Assembly: GCA_023375785.1 (NCBI GenBank)
Contig: SZWC01004854.1
Span: 26,452 to 62,736, forward strand
DNA from: Penium margaritaceum
Lineage: Eukaryota > Streptophyta > Zygnematophyceae > Desmidiales > Peniaceae
DNA: 36,285 nucleotides
Direction of reading: 5' to 3'
The notes beneath the pieces were generated by a model. The model saw nothing but the letters and a program-made list of their open reading frames with translations. It ran no database searches and was not told the origin of the DNA. Shown here piece by piece: positions 8,911 through 19,064 of the stretch (within the stretch, counting starts at the first letter, position 1; each line of letters starts with the position of its first letter). The position numbers were made by a program, and so were the translations under genes.

Positions 8911-10417
8911 CGTCAGAGGGGCGATCAGAGGACTGGTCGGAGGAGCGGTTGGAAAGGTGGCCCTCATCACACGTCCAAGAGGGTGCGGAGTAGTGCGAGG
9001 ATGGAGGACCAAACTAGGGAGGTTGAATCCAACTCCAAGGACTGGGAAGTGAGGGAGATGGTTGGAGCGGTGCAGATGTGGTGGAGAGGGCAAAGGCTGA
9101 GGTGGAAGAGGAAGGAGAGGCAACTGTCACTGTCGTAGTTGCGGAAGAGGAGGTGGCCCCGGTGCGTGCCCAATGGACACGCATGGAAGAGGCCACGCGA
9201 GCATCATCATGGGGGGCCGAAAACTTGGGTGCAGAGTGTCCAGTAGCGCCGTAGTTCCAGCAAGTGACATCAGTGTGGGCAGTGGTGTTAGAGAAAGGCT
9301 TACCACCCCGGCCACTCCACTGCCCTTTGCCACCACCACGGCCACCGCCGCGGTTTGAGCCACCACCCCTCCCCCCACGAGGAGCTGCCTATATGGGGTG
9401 AGCCGCGGCTGGGGCAGTGGAGGACGAGGAGGGAGTGGCAACTGCAGAAGAGGAGGAGGACGTGGTCACCGCAGCAAGAGCAGCACGATGTAGGCGCTTG
9501 TTCCGGAGGCTGTTCCACCAATCAGTAAGGCAGGCGGCAGTGAAGTCATAGAGTGGCCCGATCCCTGGGGGTGTGTCCGCAGGGAGTGGTGCAGAGGCAA
9601 GGCGCTCAAGCTCTGCCTATGAGACATGCAGGTAAAGGTCTGAGAGTTCAGGGATTAATCCAGCAACAATTGACAAGCAGGCAGATAGGGGCCCAGGGGT
9701 GGCCTTGTCAAGGTCGCGCAGCAAACTTAGGCTCCTTGCCTAGTACTCATCGGCGATCTCATCAGCCCGCATTTGCAAGGTGTTGAACTGCACGGTAAGA
9801 GCACTCTGGGCCGCATGCCCTGTGACTATTTTGCGGCGACAAATGAGAGAGTATGCATCGACGGGGTCAGCAATGGCGCCGTAGGTGGAGTCTGTATTGT
9901 ACGTACCAATGTCGACAAGCAGGCTCTCAGGGCCAGCAGTGATGAGAGCGCGAACAGCACAAGCGGCCTCTGCTGGTTGTGGAAAAAACGATGCCTTTGG
10001 AGGGAAGTAGTACTCCCACAAGAGTTCCCCTTGGGCCCATGCGCTGAAGCGTGTCTCCCAGGAGGTAAACTCGAGCTTGGATGTAAACTGAGGTGGTGGT
10101 GTCTCAAAGTCCTTCTGGCATGTGCGCAGAAGCACCCGAGCTAAGGCAGCTCTTGAGAGAGCGGGTGAGGAGGAGTTGGGAACAACACCACTGGGCGGCA
10201 CAGAGGAGTCAGCAGATGTTGTATTGTCAACAGGAAGGACAGTAGCAAGGGTAAGCATTGTCTGTAGACGCTCTATGACGAGAGTCGCTACTGTGGCGGC
10301 TAACTCATGGTGTGCCTCACTGTTCCTGTGGAGTTCATCCTCAGCCTTGCGGCGTGCTACCTATGTCTCACTGAGGGCAGCTTGAAGAGCCTCTATTATC
10401 TCCTCTGGTGTTGGCAT
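8911..10417 (-). pseudogene. Copia gag of - strand element, five in-frame TAG codons
   Basis: Best start is ATG at 10417-10415 (MPTPEEIIEALQAAL). One frame runs to about 8910, interrupted only by TAG at 10363-10361, 9742-9740, 9619-9617, 9391-9389 and 9016-9014. The capsid-like core shows FTSWETRFSAWAQGELLWEYY, QFNTLQMRADEIADEY and LTDWWNSLRNKRL. A Gly/Arg-rich stretch (GGRGGGSNRGGGRGGG) precedes a damaged zinc knuckle, CWNYGATGHSAPKF, in which two of three Cys are replaced. Each TAG is one transition from CAG. Gag would form the particle that packages element RNA. Confidence 0.85.
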
Positions 10418-10501
10418 GATGAGAGCGTGCAGGAAGAGAAAGCAAGGATTGAGGTGTGAACGTGCAGTGCAAAATGCAAGGTAAAGGAGACGCTCACCAA
10501 G

Positions 10502-11392
10502 CTAGTGACGGGGCAGTAGGGCGAAGAGAGGAGCCACCACTGCTGTAGCTGAGGAGAATAGGATCGTGACCCACCCTACGATCGCGCGGTGAGGTAGAGC
10601 ATCAGCAGCCGTGGCTGTGGCCCCAGCCACGGCTGCTGATGCTGATGCAACCAGGACGCCGGTGGTGACTTGTGTCGTCAGCTCCCGCTGAGCACCGGTG
10701 GGAGTCAGGACTGTAGATGCAGTGGAGGCGCGAATGGAGCCGACGGCTGCTGCAGTGGAGTCGACGGCGGATGATGCAGCAGTGGCAATAGAGGCTGCTG
10801 TTGTAGTGACTTGGGTGGCAATGTTGGCTGCTGCTGCAGCAAGCAGAGTGAGTGAGGTTACTATGTGGGCGTAGGCCTCAGCTGCACGACCCACTACTGT
10901 TTGGGTAGGTGCCCTGCACGCACAAGCAGTGGCGGCAAAAGTTGTTGCGACTCCTCCTACAGCGTCTAGAATGGCCCCTCGCTAGACCAATGGAGTCAGT
11001 TTGGACTGGGAGAACAGGGATCACACCAGGAACCTCACGAGTCGGCGCTGGTTTAATAGTTGCGGCTGTAGCAGGTGCGGGAGTTGACGTAGTGTTGGGG
11101 GCCGATGTTGTGCTAGATGTCTGTGGTTCTCTGGGTGGTTGCATGGTTGAACGACGAGGTGGGGACGGAGGCAGGTTGTCGGCCGTGTGCACCTGGCGGT
11201 TGATCTCCTCTTCTTGTGTTGCCGCCTCCCTCTCGTCTAATTTGGTCAGTTCCTCGCGCCAATAGGAAGAGTCGAGCATGCGATACCATAGAGGTGTGTC
11301 AGTGTCGGGAAGGGAAGGAGGATCAAAGTCACGAGGGTCCTCCCACCCGCGGTCAACGTGGTACACGGCCGTTTAAGGAGAGTCAAGCTCCT
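10502..11392 (-). pseudogene. Extra reading frame between 5' LTR and gag, function unknown
   Basis: Not a known copia component that I recognise. On the - strand an acidic part (RGWEDPRDFDPP, LDSSYWREELTKLDERE) leads into a Pro/Thr/Ser-rich stretch. After a one-base frameshift near 10980, an Ala/Thr/Val-rich part follows (AAAANIATQVTTTAASIATA, ASASAAVAGATATAADAL) and ends with a hydrophobic stretch (IVGWVTILFSSATAVVAPLF), a possible membrane segment. The stop is at 10504-10502. The upstream frame continues past a TAA at about 11393, and no ATG is obvious before the Met near 11279. Possible origins are a captured host gene fragment, an element-specific protein, or an open leader by chance. Confidence 0.5.
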
Positions 11393-11393
11393 C

Positions 11394-11892
11394 GTCTGGG
11401 GGACCGTCAACAGGTGGGGAATCCAGCGTGGCCACTTGAAGAAGTCTGAGGACAGCAGAGTGCGGCAGAGGGCAGCGAGATGCTGAGAACAGCCGAGAGA
11501 GTGGCTAAGAGTTGTCACAGGCAGCTGTGAGCAGTTGCGGACTTAGATCAGCCAAGGGCTGCCGACGGTGGCTGAGAATGACCATGAGCACTGTTGTGAG
11601 TGGTCAAGTGTGGCCAAGAGTGGTCTAAAGTCCTCCGTGCTATCAGAAGGCAGCTGAAGGAGTGAAGAATGAGCAGACGTCCGTGGGTGTGGAAATGGGC
11701 CCGTGGAACTGTTGCTCGCGGGGCTCAGATGAGCACCGGGGCACTGATATGTGCTGTCACTCAGTCTCAAGGGAGTGTGCAGTGAAGAACCACTACTGCG
11801 GCGAAGTCAGGTAGCCAACAGGGCCACGGGTGTGTGAGTTGCGCCAAGACTAGTGACCAGGATCGATCAGCTGTGGGCAAAGAGGCTCACGT
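11394..11892 (-). other. Untranslated leader of - strand copia element
   Basis: About 500 bases between the primer-binding site and the extra reading frame. No frame of note and no clear motif. It is expected to hold packaging and dimerisation signals, but I cannot point to any. Confidence 0.5.
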
Positions 11893-11904
11893 GCTCTGAT
11901 ACCA
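11893..11904 (-). promoter_or_regulatory. Primer-binding site for initiator Met tRNA
   Basis: On the - strand tggtatcagagc follows the 5' LTR without spacer. This 12-mer is complementary to the 3' end of plant initiator tRNA-Met and is the common primer site of plant copia elements. It fixes the element's orientation and the LTR boundary. Confidence 0.93.
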
Positions 11905-12498
11905 GTAGTTACCTAGAAACTTCCCAGGGTATGTGTGTGAGAGCAAGCAGTCACGTGCACCAACTGCACAATGCCATGGATGTGGGAAAGCTTGCGTTCA
12001 TTAGCTCGGGCAAGACCAAGAATAATCTTGAAGGGGGGGAGCAAGCGAGACTTAGCAACCGTTGAGTGTGTACTCGCCACGGGCATCACACCCAAGCGAG
12101 CCACACCGCCACCCGGGGGTCAAGCCCGACCGCTCGGCATAAAAACCGAACGGCGGCTACTCACCAGTGCACGGGTAAGCCCGGCATGGTGGCCCCCTAA
12201 GGATGAGCACCCGGGAAATGCAGCTCCTCCACAAAACACTCAAGGCAAGCAAACACGATGCAGAGCACGGCAGTAAGTGTGTACGGGCTCTAACATCTCC
12301 CACATAAGATGAGAATCAAGTCATGGCCATGTAAGTATTAGAGAGCACTCCTGGATGAAGGATGCCACAGACAACAGCCACGGTAGGCTTGCTTGACGTC
12401 TTTCCAGGTGAGTCCATGTCAGATTAATCTGTACATGAGTGTGCATGGAGAAGGAGACAAGAGGGCAGAGAGATGTGAGTGGCCAACGAACTTCAACA
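11905..12498 (-). repeat. 5' LTR of - strand copia element, 594 bp
   Basis: Partner of the LTR at 3384-4220, without the MITE. It begins TGTTGAAG on the - strand and ends at the primer site. The final A of the TG...CA pattern is missing next to the primer site. The two LTRs differ by roughly one base in twenty by eye. Confidence 0.9.
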
Positions 12499-12629
12499 AA
12501 ACGATCAATATAGAAACATCAATATATTTCGCGATACTTGTGTCGGCCCTTCAAGAAGGTGGTCAAAGTTGTCTGAAAAATGTTGAACAAAACACCGGAG
12601 GTAGGGGCAGTTGACCAAAATGCCCTCCA
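12499..12629 (-). repeat. Gypsy LTR remnant, right side of the copia insertion
   Basis: Continues the LTR piece at 3352-3383 and matches 12955-13075 in the next LTR (gaaacatcaatat, caaaatgccctc). It is incomplete and ends near 12629, where a second LTR copy starts. Bases 12499-12503 (aaacg) are the right target-site duplication of the copia element. Confidence 0.65.
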
Positions 12630-13182
12630 CAGCGTTACGCCGAGCGGAACGGAAGTGGTCCATAGAGATGAATTGTGGGAAAAAAGGTGATTCAGCGTTT
12701 TCGGAAAAGTGGATGATTTGTTTTCAGTTGCAAGTGTACTTTGATGACAAGTGTCTATTTTGTCGAGTCCTTGTATGCCAAAAATGAGAATGTGGCAAAA
12801 TTTGGGTCATCGGCGTTCGAGTTGGGCAACACGTGCAAGGTCATGTCGTGAGTGGTGGATTCGAGAAGCTCCACCGAGAATTTGAGGGGCTTTGAAAACA
12901 TCTCAAAGCTTCTTAATCAAAGTTGAGCTTCGTCGAGAAGTCGACCGAACAATATCGAAACATCAATATGGTTTGTGGCACTTGTGGTCCACCATTCTAG
13001 AAAGTGGTTGAAGTTGTTGCAAACATCTGGAACGGGACATCGGAGGTTAGGACAGTTGGCCAAAATGCCCTCAGCCAAGCACCAGAAAAAATCCTAAAGT
13101 CGTGGCGCAGAGGGCCATAAATCTAAAAACAAAAACATCCACTTGAGAGTCTTAAGGACTTGTGCACGTCAAAGACTCGACA
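12630..13182 (-). repeat. 3' LTR of gypsy G1
   Basis: On the - strand it begins TGTCGAGTC right after the polypurine tract. It aligns with 18030-18657 and about 19065-19591 through shared segments such as gtcgagaagtcgacc and ttggccaaaatgccc. The lower end is approximate because the copies have drifted. Confidence 0.75.
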
Positions 13183-13198
13183 CTTCTCCCCCTTTTAG
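13183..13198 (-). promoter_or_regulatory. Polypurine tract of gypsy G1
   Basis: Reads ctaaaagggggagaag on the - strand, directly adjoining the TGTCGAG start of the LTR. Similar pyrimidine-rich blocks on the + strand adjoin the corresponding LTRs near 18658 and 19592. Confidence 0.75.
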
Positions 13199-13245
13199 TC
13201 TCGACGTTCCGGTGCAGCAGCAGATGTAGGCTACTGATGACGGAA

Positions 13246-14345
13246 CTAGCCGTCAATCCAATGATCAACGTCCTGTGGGTTGTCATAAGGCTCCCAGCTA
13301 TTATGCGCGGTGTCGTAGCCGTGCCACTTGAACAGATACTCGGTCGCTTTTCTACGATGTCGATGTCCAATGAAATCCTCCATTATGTACTCCATATCCG
13401 CGTCCACTTGGACAGGTGGTGGAGGTGCAACGGCTCTCCCGGGGAAGTTCTTACTACGGTCCATACAGTGCTTGAGCTTGCTAATGTGGAAAATAGGGTG
13501 GATCGCCATGCTGTCAGAGAGATAGAGTCAAGCGACGATTGGGGTTTCCATCTGCTTGATCACAAATGGTCCCAATCAGCTTCGTGAAGTCCTGTCCTTG
13601 GAATTTGTTATTCGTTGAGCTGCGGAGGACGCTGCCGGTGTGGTGGCAAGTTTTCCATACACCACCTCAAAAGGGGTTTTACCCGTTGCGGTGGAACCGG
13701 TGGGGTTCTATGCAAGTTTGGCGGTCGGCAGCTTTGCTATCCAGCCAGTGCTATGTGGCTTGCAAAACATTTGGAGAAGTTGTTCGGGCGTTTGGTTGGT
13801 TAGCTTGGTTAGCTTGGTTATTTCGCCACTTCACAAGCTAGATCTAGCTATCGATGGGTGTCGATAGCTAGATTTGACTGTCGTAGCGTAGCATCAATTC
13901 TTGCCCAAAATAGCTTGTGAAGCGGCTGTCTCTATCGCTGATGATGGTACATGGCACTTCATGCAACCATACGATCAAGTTTAGAAACAACCGCATTGTT
14001 CCTTCGGTAGTGACGGTGGTCATTGTCACGATGAAGTGCAAAATTTTGGAAAATCTGTCCACCACGACAAGTATGGCATCATACTCTTTGGGAGTGGTGG
14101 GCAGTCTTGTCACATGTCCATGCTCATGTCGGACCATGGTTCTTTCGGACTATCAGTGGTTGGAGTAGACCGGGTGGGCACGTGCGACGAGATTTTTGTA
14201 TCTGACAGGTGCCGCACGCTTTGCAGAAGACCGCCGTGTCGGTCTGCATTTTTTTCCACCAGTAGCATTTTGCCATCTTCTTGACCGTCTTCTCCTCGCT
14301 GAAGTGCCCACCTGGACCGGTGTCATGGCATTCCTCCAATAACAT
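13246..14345 (-). pseudogene. Gypsy G1 integrase with chromodomain
   Basis: The zinc-binding N-terminus shows HDTGPGGHFSEEKTVKKM...CKACGTCQIQKS (two His, two Cys). Core pieces are EYDAILVVVDRFSK and TIISDRDSRFTS. The expected first Asp position is changed (MDFV-like sequence reads EHGHV), and the Glu region is lost around 13800-13900, where a foldback sequence sits. The C-terminal part (GKTPFEVVYGKL, MAIHPIFHISKLKHC) is followed by a chromodomain: DFIGHRHRRKATEYLFKWHG then NSWEPYDNPQDV, ending at 13246. In chromoviruses this domain is thought to steer insertion to heterochromatin. Confidence 0.87.
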
Positions 14346-14358
14346 TTGTCGTAACTCC

Positions 14359-14979
14359 TCATTTGGAGGAACGGATGACCTGGCGAGTGAACCTCAATCG
14401 CCGGTAGGGATCATCAAACCAAAGCTTGGCTTTGTCGTGGCTACCAGACTCCTTGTAACCCTTCACGAACAACCTTACGAGGTACGAGTCTCGTTTGATG
14501 AGCATCATATTGATCTCAACCATAAGATCCGGTCGTTGAACTAAGACATTCGCCGGATTAGTTTTTTCGGATCGGTAGTCGATGTCGTAATCAAAGTTGG
14601 ACTCGAGAAACTGCATCCATTGTGTTTGTCGACAACTTGGATTTTGCTGGATCTTTAGATGTTTGAGGGCATGATGGTCAATACAGATGATGCATCACAG
14701 ACATTCCAGGTATTACTACCATGTCTTGAACGCGTGCACGAGTGCAAGCATTTATTTTACGTGCACCGCGTAGAGTTTAGGCCTGCAAAGCTTTCTCAAC
14801 GTGTACGCAACCGGTTGTTCCCCACCGCCATTGTCTTGGAGGAGAACGACTTCGATGGCTCGATCAGATGCATCTTTGTCCATGTTGTAGTTCACAGTTG
14901 GATCAGCCAATGGTAAGGCTGGCGCTGAGGTCAACGCATTTGTCAAAGAGTTCAACATTTCTTGTTTGTTGTCCCCCAA
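14359..14979 (-). pseudogene. Gypsy G1 RNase H
   Basis: The N-terminal part reads ALTSAPALPLADPTVNYNMD.DASDRAIEVVLLQDNG, the usual gypsy RT/RNase H connection. The C-terminal part reads MQFLESNFDYDIDYRSEKTNPANVL, the typical last motif. The middle is in other frames. It lies between the RT thumb and the integrase zinc finger, as in all Ty3/gypsy elements. Confidence 0.83.
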
Positions 14980-14989
14980 GTCCAGTCCG

Positions 14990-15930
14990 TAGCTTTCCGG
15001 GTGAGACTAGAGAGAGGAGCTGACATTTTAGCGTAATCCTTGAGTAATTGACGATAGTAGTTGCAGAAGCGCAAAAACACATAGATGTCATGAACATTTG
15101 TGGGTGTTGGCGAACCGGCGAGTGCCTTCGCCTTTTCCGGGTAGAGGGTGATCCGTCCATCGCCAATGATGTGGCCCAAAAACATAACTAAACGACAACC
15201 AAAGTAGATCTTCAAGAGTTATCCGAAGAATTCCTCTCTTTGTAAAACCTCACGAACATTTTGAAGATGTCCATTATGCTCCTCTGGGGTGCGGCTCTAC
15301 AACAGATTTTTTTTTAGATACACGATAACAAAGTTGTCAAGGTACGGGCAGAAAACATTGTTAATCGTTGCCATAGACGTCGTGGGGGCGTTTGTGAGTC
15401 CGAACGGCATGACCGTGAATTCGAAGTACCCGCATCTATAGCAAAATGATGTCTTCTCGACGTCCTTATCGGATATGCGGATCTGATGATAGCCGCTGCG
15501 TAGGTCGATTTTACTGAGTATATAGGCCCCACAGAGCTGATTAAGAGGTTCATATGCTTGCGGGAGGGGGTAGCGGTTCTTGATGGTGATGTCCTTCAAT
15601 GCTTGGTAGTTCACGCACATTTGCATTTCTCCTGTTTCCTTTCTCACGAAAAAGTAGTGGTGTTGTGTAGGGTGACGTTGAGGGTTGCAGAAACCCTTGC
15701 CTGAGCATCTCATCCACCTGCCTTTTGAGTTTGTTCGGCTCGTGATCGCTCATCCAATCGGTCCCCTTCACCGTCGGTCTGCTGCCCAGCTTCAATTCTT
15801 TTTTATGGTCAATGTTATGTTGCGATGGTAATTCTCGGGGTAGTTCATTGGGAAAAAACCCTTCGAACTTCTCGATGAGCTTTGCGAACTCTCTTGGTAT
15901 TGCTTCAACCTTCTCAGGTGTCGATGCCAT
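14990..15930 (-). pseudogene. Gypsy G1 reverse transcriptase
   Basis: Fragments in order: FPNELPRELPSQHNIDHKKELKL and QVDEMLRQGFLQPSTSPY (entry), MCVNYQALKDITIKNRYPLP, SKIDLRSGYHQIRI, FEFTVMPFGLTNAPT, then FVIVYLKK where the catalytic YxDD should be. The two Asp are lost in an A-rich run near 15305-15320. The thumb follows (GHIIGDG, FLRFCNYYRQLLKDYAKMSAPL). The missing active site and several frameshifts make it inactive. Confidence 0.87.
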
Positions 15931-16399
15931 TGGTATTTCTGCGGTAGCTTCGATTTCTTCTGCTTCCCTTGCTTCTACGTGGACTAGTCACACTTGGGCT
16001 TCGCGTTTCAGAAACTATTTGGCCACGTCCAGAGATATCGGTTGGCGTTTTGTGAGTGTCCCATTTTCCTCTACTACTTCCACCTCTACTGCTCCCCATA
16101 ACCCTTTGTGCGTCGTGGGTCGTTAGATCCAAGGAAGGTGTTGTCTTTTGCCATTGAAACTGACACACACTGCTACGCTATTCCAATCAGCTTGCGGACT
16201 GTGCGAGCACAAGAAATCTTGTCTGGAGATGATTTTGTGGTGGCTCATTGGACAAGTCCTCCAGAACGTTACGTTGTGTCGGTCTCTCTTTTGCCGGAGT
16301 GTTAGCAAAGTTGACAAGTGTTTTGTCATATGTCAATGGATTTTCCTAAAAAAAAATTGGTTTGATTTGTAAACCTTGCTTCCGAACCATGTTGTTGCC

Positions 16400-16450
16400 A
16401 ATGAAACTTTAAGAAGCTCCTCCATCCAGTAGTGTCAGTACTGTTCTGCG
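16400..16450 (-). pseudogene. Gypsy G1 protease active site remnant
   Basis: On the - strand TVLTLLDGGAS is followed by TAA (16411-16409) and SFIGN. It matches the retropepsin consensus LVDSGASxxFI with Gly for Ser. It lies between gag and RT as expected. The rest of the protease is not clearly readable. Confidence 0.65.
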
Positions 16451-16639
16451 TCTTTTACAACCCCTCAAGTGCACTTGTAGCGGTATCGCCGGTTGGTCCT
16501 CCTTGTATCCCTTGTTGACATTTGCAATCTCAGGAACCCTCTTTTGCACTGATGTGAGCCGCTCAAATTGGCGATCGGTTGGTACAGTTTTTCCCGACCG
16601 GATAGAAGCCTTGCCATCTACTCCTGCACTATGTCATTT

Positions 16640-17640
16640 CCCGACTGTTCACTCTTTTTCTACGACTTGTCCCCCCTCCCTCTTTTTGCTTGTTATTGCC
16701 GCTTTCGGCAGTCATGTGAGATACGCCCTGGTTTTCCACAAATCCAGTAAATCCCTTGATTGCGCCGATCGATGGTGTCAATCTCCATCTGAGACAAGGC
16801 TTCCGCCGACTGCATCTTTCCTCTACCATAGTAAGGATTATGCCTTCAGCGCCACCAGCCGCTGGATTCGTGCATTTGAGCGTTGTAGTCCGCGCAATCG
16901 ATGCGGTGAGTTGATGCAATCATTTGCAAAAGGTTGTCTTGGCTGATGAAAATGGTGATTTCTCACTGAGTATCCTACTTGAGACTGTTGTTATAGTAGA
17001 AACGCATATCGTCAAGGGCAAGGTCAATGTCGGTGATGAATATTGTAGAAGCGCCAAGTGTATTCTGCCACGCAGGACTGCTGGCGCAAATGTTAGATGT
17101 CGTACTTCTCGTACCATGCGTCATACTTCTCGTTTAGCTTCCCAAAACGAGCGACTGTAGTGTGTGCAAAGTCGTTACACGATTCTGGTGGCGTGAGGGA
17201 GTTGTGCTATGTCAAATTCATCTGCACGAGAGGTAATGCGCCTGCGATCAACAATATGAGAGCGGTTGCGAGAGCCATTGATGTTGCTCCGCCGGTCTCC
17301 TGTTGTCATTGTATGGCCTTTAGATCGGACCGCCAACTCGACGCCGTCGGAAGCAAATGCGAGAACACGAGGCCAACTTTTTTTTCGTAGTTTTGACCCC
17401 AACAGCAGTGAAGGACCCCTCCAAACTCTTCAGCCACATTCTGACCATCGGTCCCTTGGAGTTTACGAGGTTGAGGGACTTGAGGAGTGCAGGTGAAATT
17501 CGAGGTTCACTCAAGAGTTGTAGATTTCTCTCGGTAAGCATTGCTTCACGCGCATGAGAAACTCGATGCTCCACCATTGCCACATTGAGCCATTGGAGCA
17601 AATGGTTGTTGAGGCTCTCGTGTCCCAATTATATCTAGTA
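16640..17640 (-). pseudogene. Gypsy G1 gag remnant
   Basis: Broken frames on the - strand. WLKSLEGSFTAVGVKTTKKK near 17380-17450 resembles the start of the gypsy Gag domain. Further down, a zinc-knuckle-like ICGKPGRISHDC is readable near 16690-16740, with one metal ligand replaced. The N-terminal part (MGHESLNNHLLQWLNVAMVE) ends in leader sequence. No intact frame exceeds about 100 codons. Confidence 0.6.
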
Positions 17641-18015
17641 CATTTCTTTGTTGATTTGCAGTTTTCGGCCGGTGCCTCCCATCATGCCAAGTGTCAAACC
17701 AATGGACAACGATGGGGATGAAGGGATTTCAAAGCTCGCGGGGTCTGTTACCAGATTGGCTGTAAGGTTTTTTTGGTGTTGCACAATCTTCCGTGAAAGC
17801 TGTCACTACCACCTCGTTTGCCTGGAGAGCGTGCTACTGATCCGCCATCGCCAGAGTACTCACCGAGGATTGTTGCTCATCGCCGGGTGCGCTCGCTCTG
17901 TTCACCGTTGTCGTCTTAAAGTCTGTGATCTTCTAAATGGTGGAGATACCCCAAGAACTCGTGCGAGATTATTGCCAGGTAGTCAATGTGTCAGTTTTAT
18001 CTCCAGCGACGTTTT

Positions 18016-18027
18016 GCTCGGATACCA
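18016..18027 (-). promoter_or_regulatory. Primer-binding site of gypsy G1
   Basis: On the - strand tggtatccgagc follows the 5' LTR after two bases. It differs from the initiator-Met site (tggtatcagagc) at one base. This marks 18030 as the inner LTR edge. Confidence 0.75.
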
Positions 18028-18029
18028 AG

Positions 18030-18657
18030 TGTTGCATCGAGCAGTTCATAGGTGTGGGACAAAAGATGTTTTGGAAGTTTGGGACTGTTGAATAACTTGT
18101 ATGAAGAAGTAATTGTACCTCAGTTACAAGGGACACGATCATTGAGCACAAAGATACAATACCGAAAATGAGAATTGTGCATGAGTTAGGTCATAGGCGC
18201 TCGAGTCGAGTGATGTGTGCAAGGTCGCTTCATGAGTGGTGGATTCGAGAATCTTTGCCGGGAAGTTGGGGAGCTTCCAAAACAACTCGATGCTTTTTTA
18301 TAGAATTTGAGCGTCATCAAGAAGTCAACCGAAGGACATCAACACATTGATATAGTTTGCGACACTTCTACTTAACCATTCTGGAAAGTGGTCAAAGTTG
18401 TCAGAAACATCTGGAACAGGACACCCGAGGTGTCTGCATTTGGCCAAGATACCCTTGGCCAAGCGGCAGAAAACTCCTGAAGAGGCCGCATAGTGGACAA
18501 TGAATGTAAGAACAAGAATTCCCACTCACGAGTTTTAGGGACTCGTGTACGTCAAATTGGAACTGGGGGAATGGGGTAAGAATCCGAAGTTCGACGTGCA
18601 CTGGGTCACGAGCGTAATGATCAAAATGCCCAGTCGCGGGGTTTTGAGGGACGTAAC
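18030..18657 (-). repeat. LTR shared by gypsy G1 (5') and G2 (3')
   Basis: Its lower edge adjoins the G1 primer site. Its upper edge (ggacgtaac, then pyrimidine-rich tctcccacccccc, a polypurine tract on the - strand) adjoins the 3' coding end of G2. A single LTR therefore serves two units. It carries roughly 90 bases more than the other copies in its upper part. Confidence 0.65.
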
Positions 18658-19064
18658 TCTCCCACCCCCCTTTTTCCATGATGACCCGACGCGTTAACAG
18701 ACATAGTCCGGTGATGACGATACTAGCCGTCAATCATATGATCTACGTCTCAAAGATTGTCGTAAAGCTCCCCACTATTGTGTGTGGAGACGTAAAACTA
18801 AACCAGATACTTGGTCTTTTTCCACGTTGTTGATATCTAAGGATGTCTTCAATCACGTTGTCCTCATCTTTTTCCAGTTGGATAAGAGGTGGTGGTGCGA
18901 AGTTTATGCCAAGGAAGTTGGTGTTGGGGTCTTGGCAGTGCTTGGGCTTACTAATGTGGAAGACGGGATGAATCGCCATTTTGTAAGGCATACAAAGTTG
19001 AGCAATGATAGGGGCTAGCATTCGTTTGATCTAGAACAGTCCCAACCAGTTGTTATGCCAAGCA
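18658..19064 (-). pseudogene. Gypsy G2: integrase tail and chromodomain only
   Basis: About 400 bases of internal sequence. On the - strand MAIHPVFHISKPKHCQDPN (integrase tail) is followed by a drifted chromodomain (VIEDILRYQQRGKRPSIWFS), both closely similar to G1. The rest of the element is deleted, and an LTR-like sequence begins near 19065. The end of the open part is at 18743. Confidence 0.75.

Larger units (their letters stand above)
3384..12498 (-). mobile_element. Complete but decayed Ty1/copia retrotransposon with extra pre-gag frame
   Basis: Reading on the - strand: 5' LTR (12498-11905), Met-tRNA primer site, long leader, extra reading frame, gag, protease, integrase, repeat linker, RT, RNase H, polypurine tract, 3' LTR (4220-3384). 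Flanks are aaact (3379-3383) and aaacg (12499-12503), a near-perfect 5-bp target duplication in a gypsy LTR. The termini are TGTTGAAG...ACTACA. Two later insertions, a 239-bp MITE and a 628-bp solo LTR, account for part of the 9.1 kb; without them it would be about 8.2 kb, long for a copia element. Several stops and frameshifts make it non-autonomous. The LTRs differ by roughly 5% by eye. Confidence 0.9.
12630..18657 (-). mobile_element. Ty3/gypsy chromovirus G1, decayed
   Basis: Reading on the - strand: 5' LTR (about 18657-18030), Met-tRNA-type primer site (18027-18016), gag, protease, RT, RNase H, integrase with C-terminal chromodomain, polypurine tract (13198-13183), 3' LTR (13182 to about 12630). 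The order RT-RNase H-INT identifies Ty3/gypsy. Every coding part is broken by stops or shifts. The LTRs are clearly more diverged than those of the copia element lodged in the neighbouring LTR, agreeing with the nesting order. Confidence 0.87.

Noticed and set aside
8331..8993. 220-codon frame on the + strand.
   Set aside because: It is opposite to the copia protease and gag-end coding sequence, which shows the DSG active site.
431..10417. Genetic code in which TAG (and TAA) means Gln, as in some ulvophyte algae, because most internal stops are TAG at plausible Gln positions and element ends use TGA.
   Set aside because: The mTERF frame uses only CAG and CAA for its Gln codons (about 14 counted in the 3' part), with no TAG or TAA, and TGA stops also interrupt RT. 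Transition decay explains all of it.
11893..11904. tRNA gene fragment (initiator Met).
   Set aside because: Only 12 bases match the tRNA end and they adjoin an LTR; this is a primer-binding site, as at 24623-24634.
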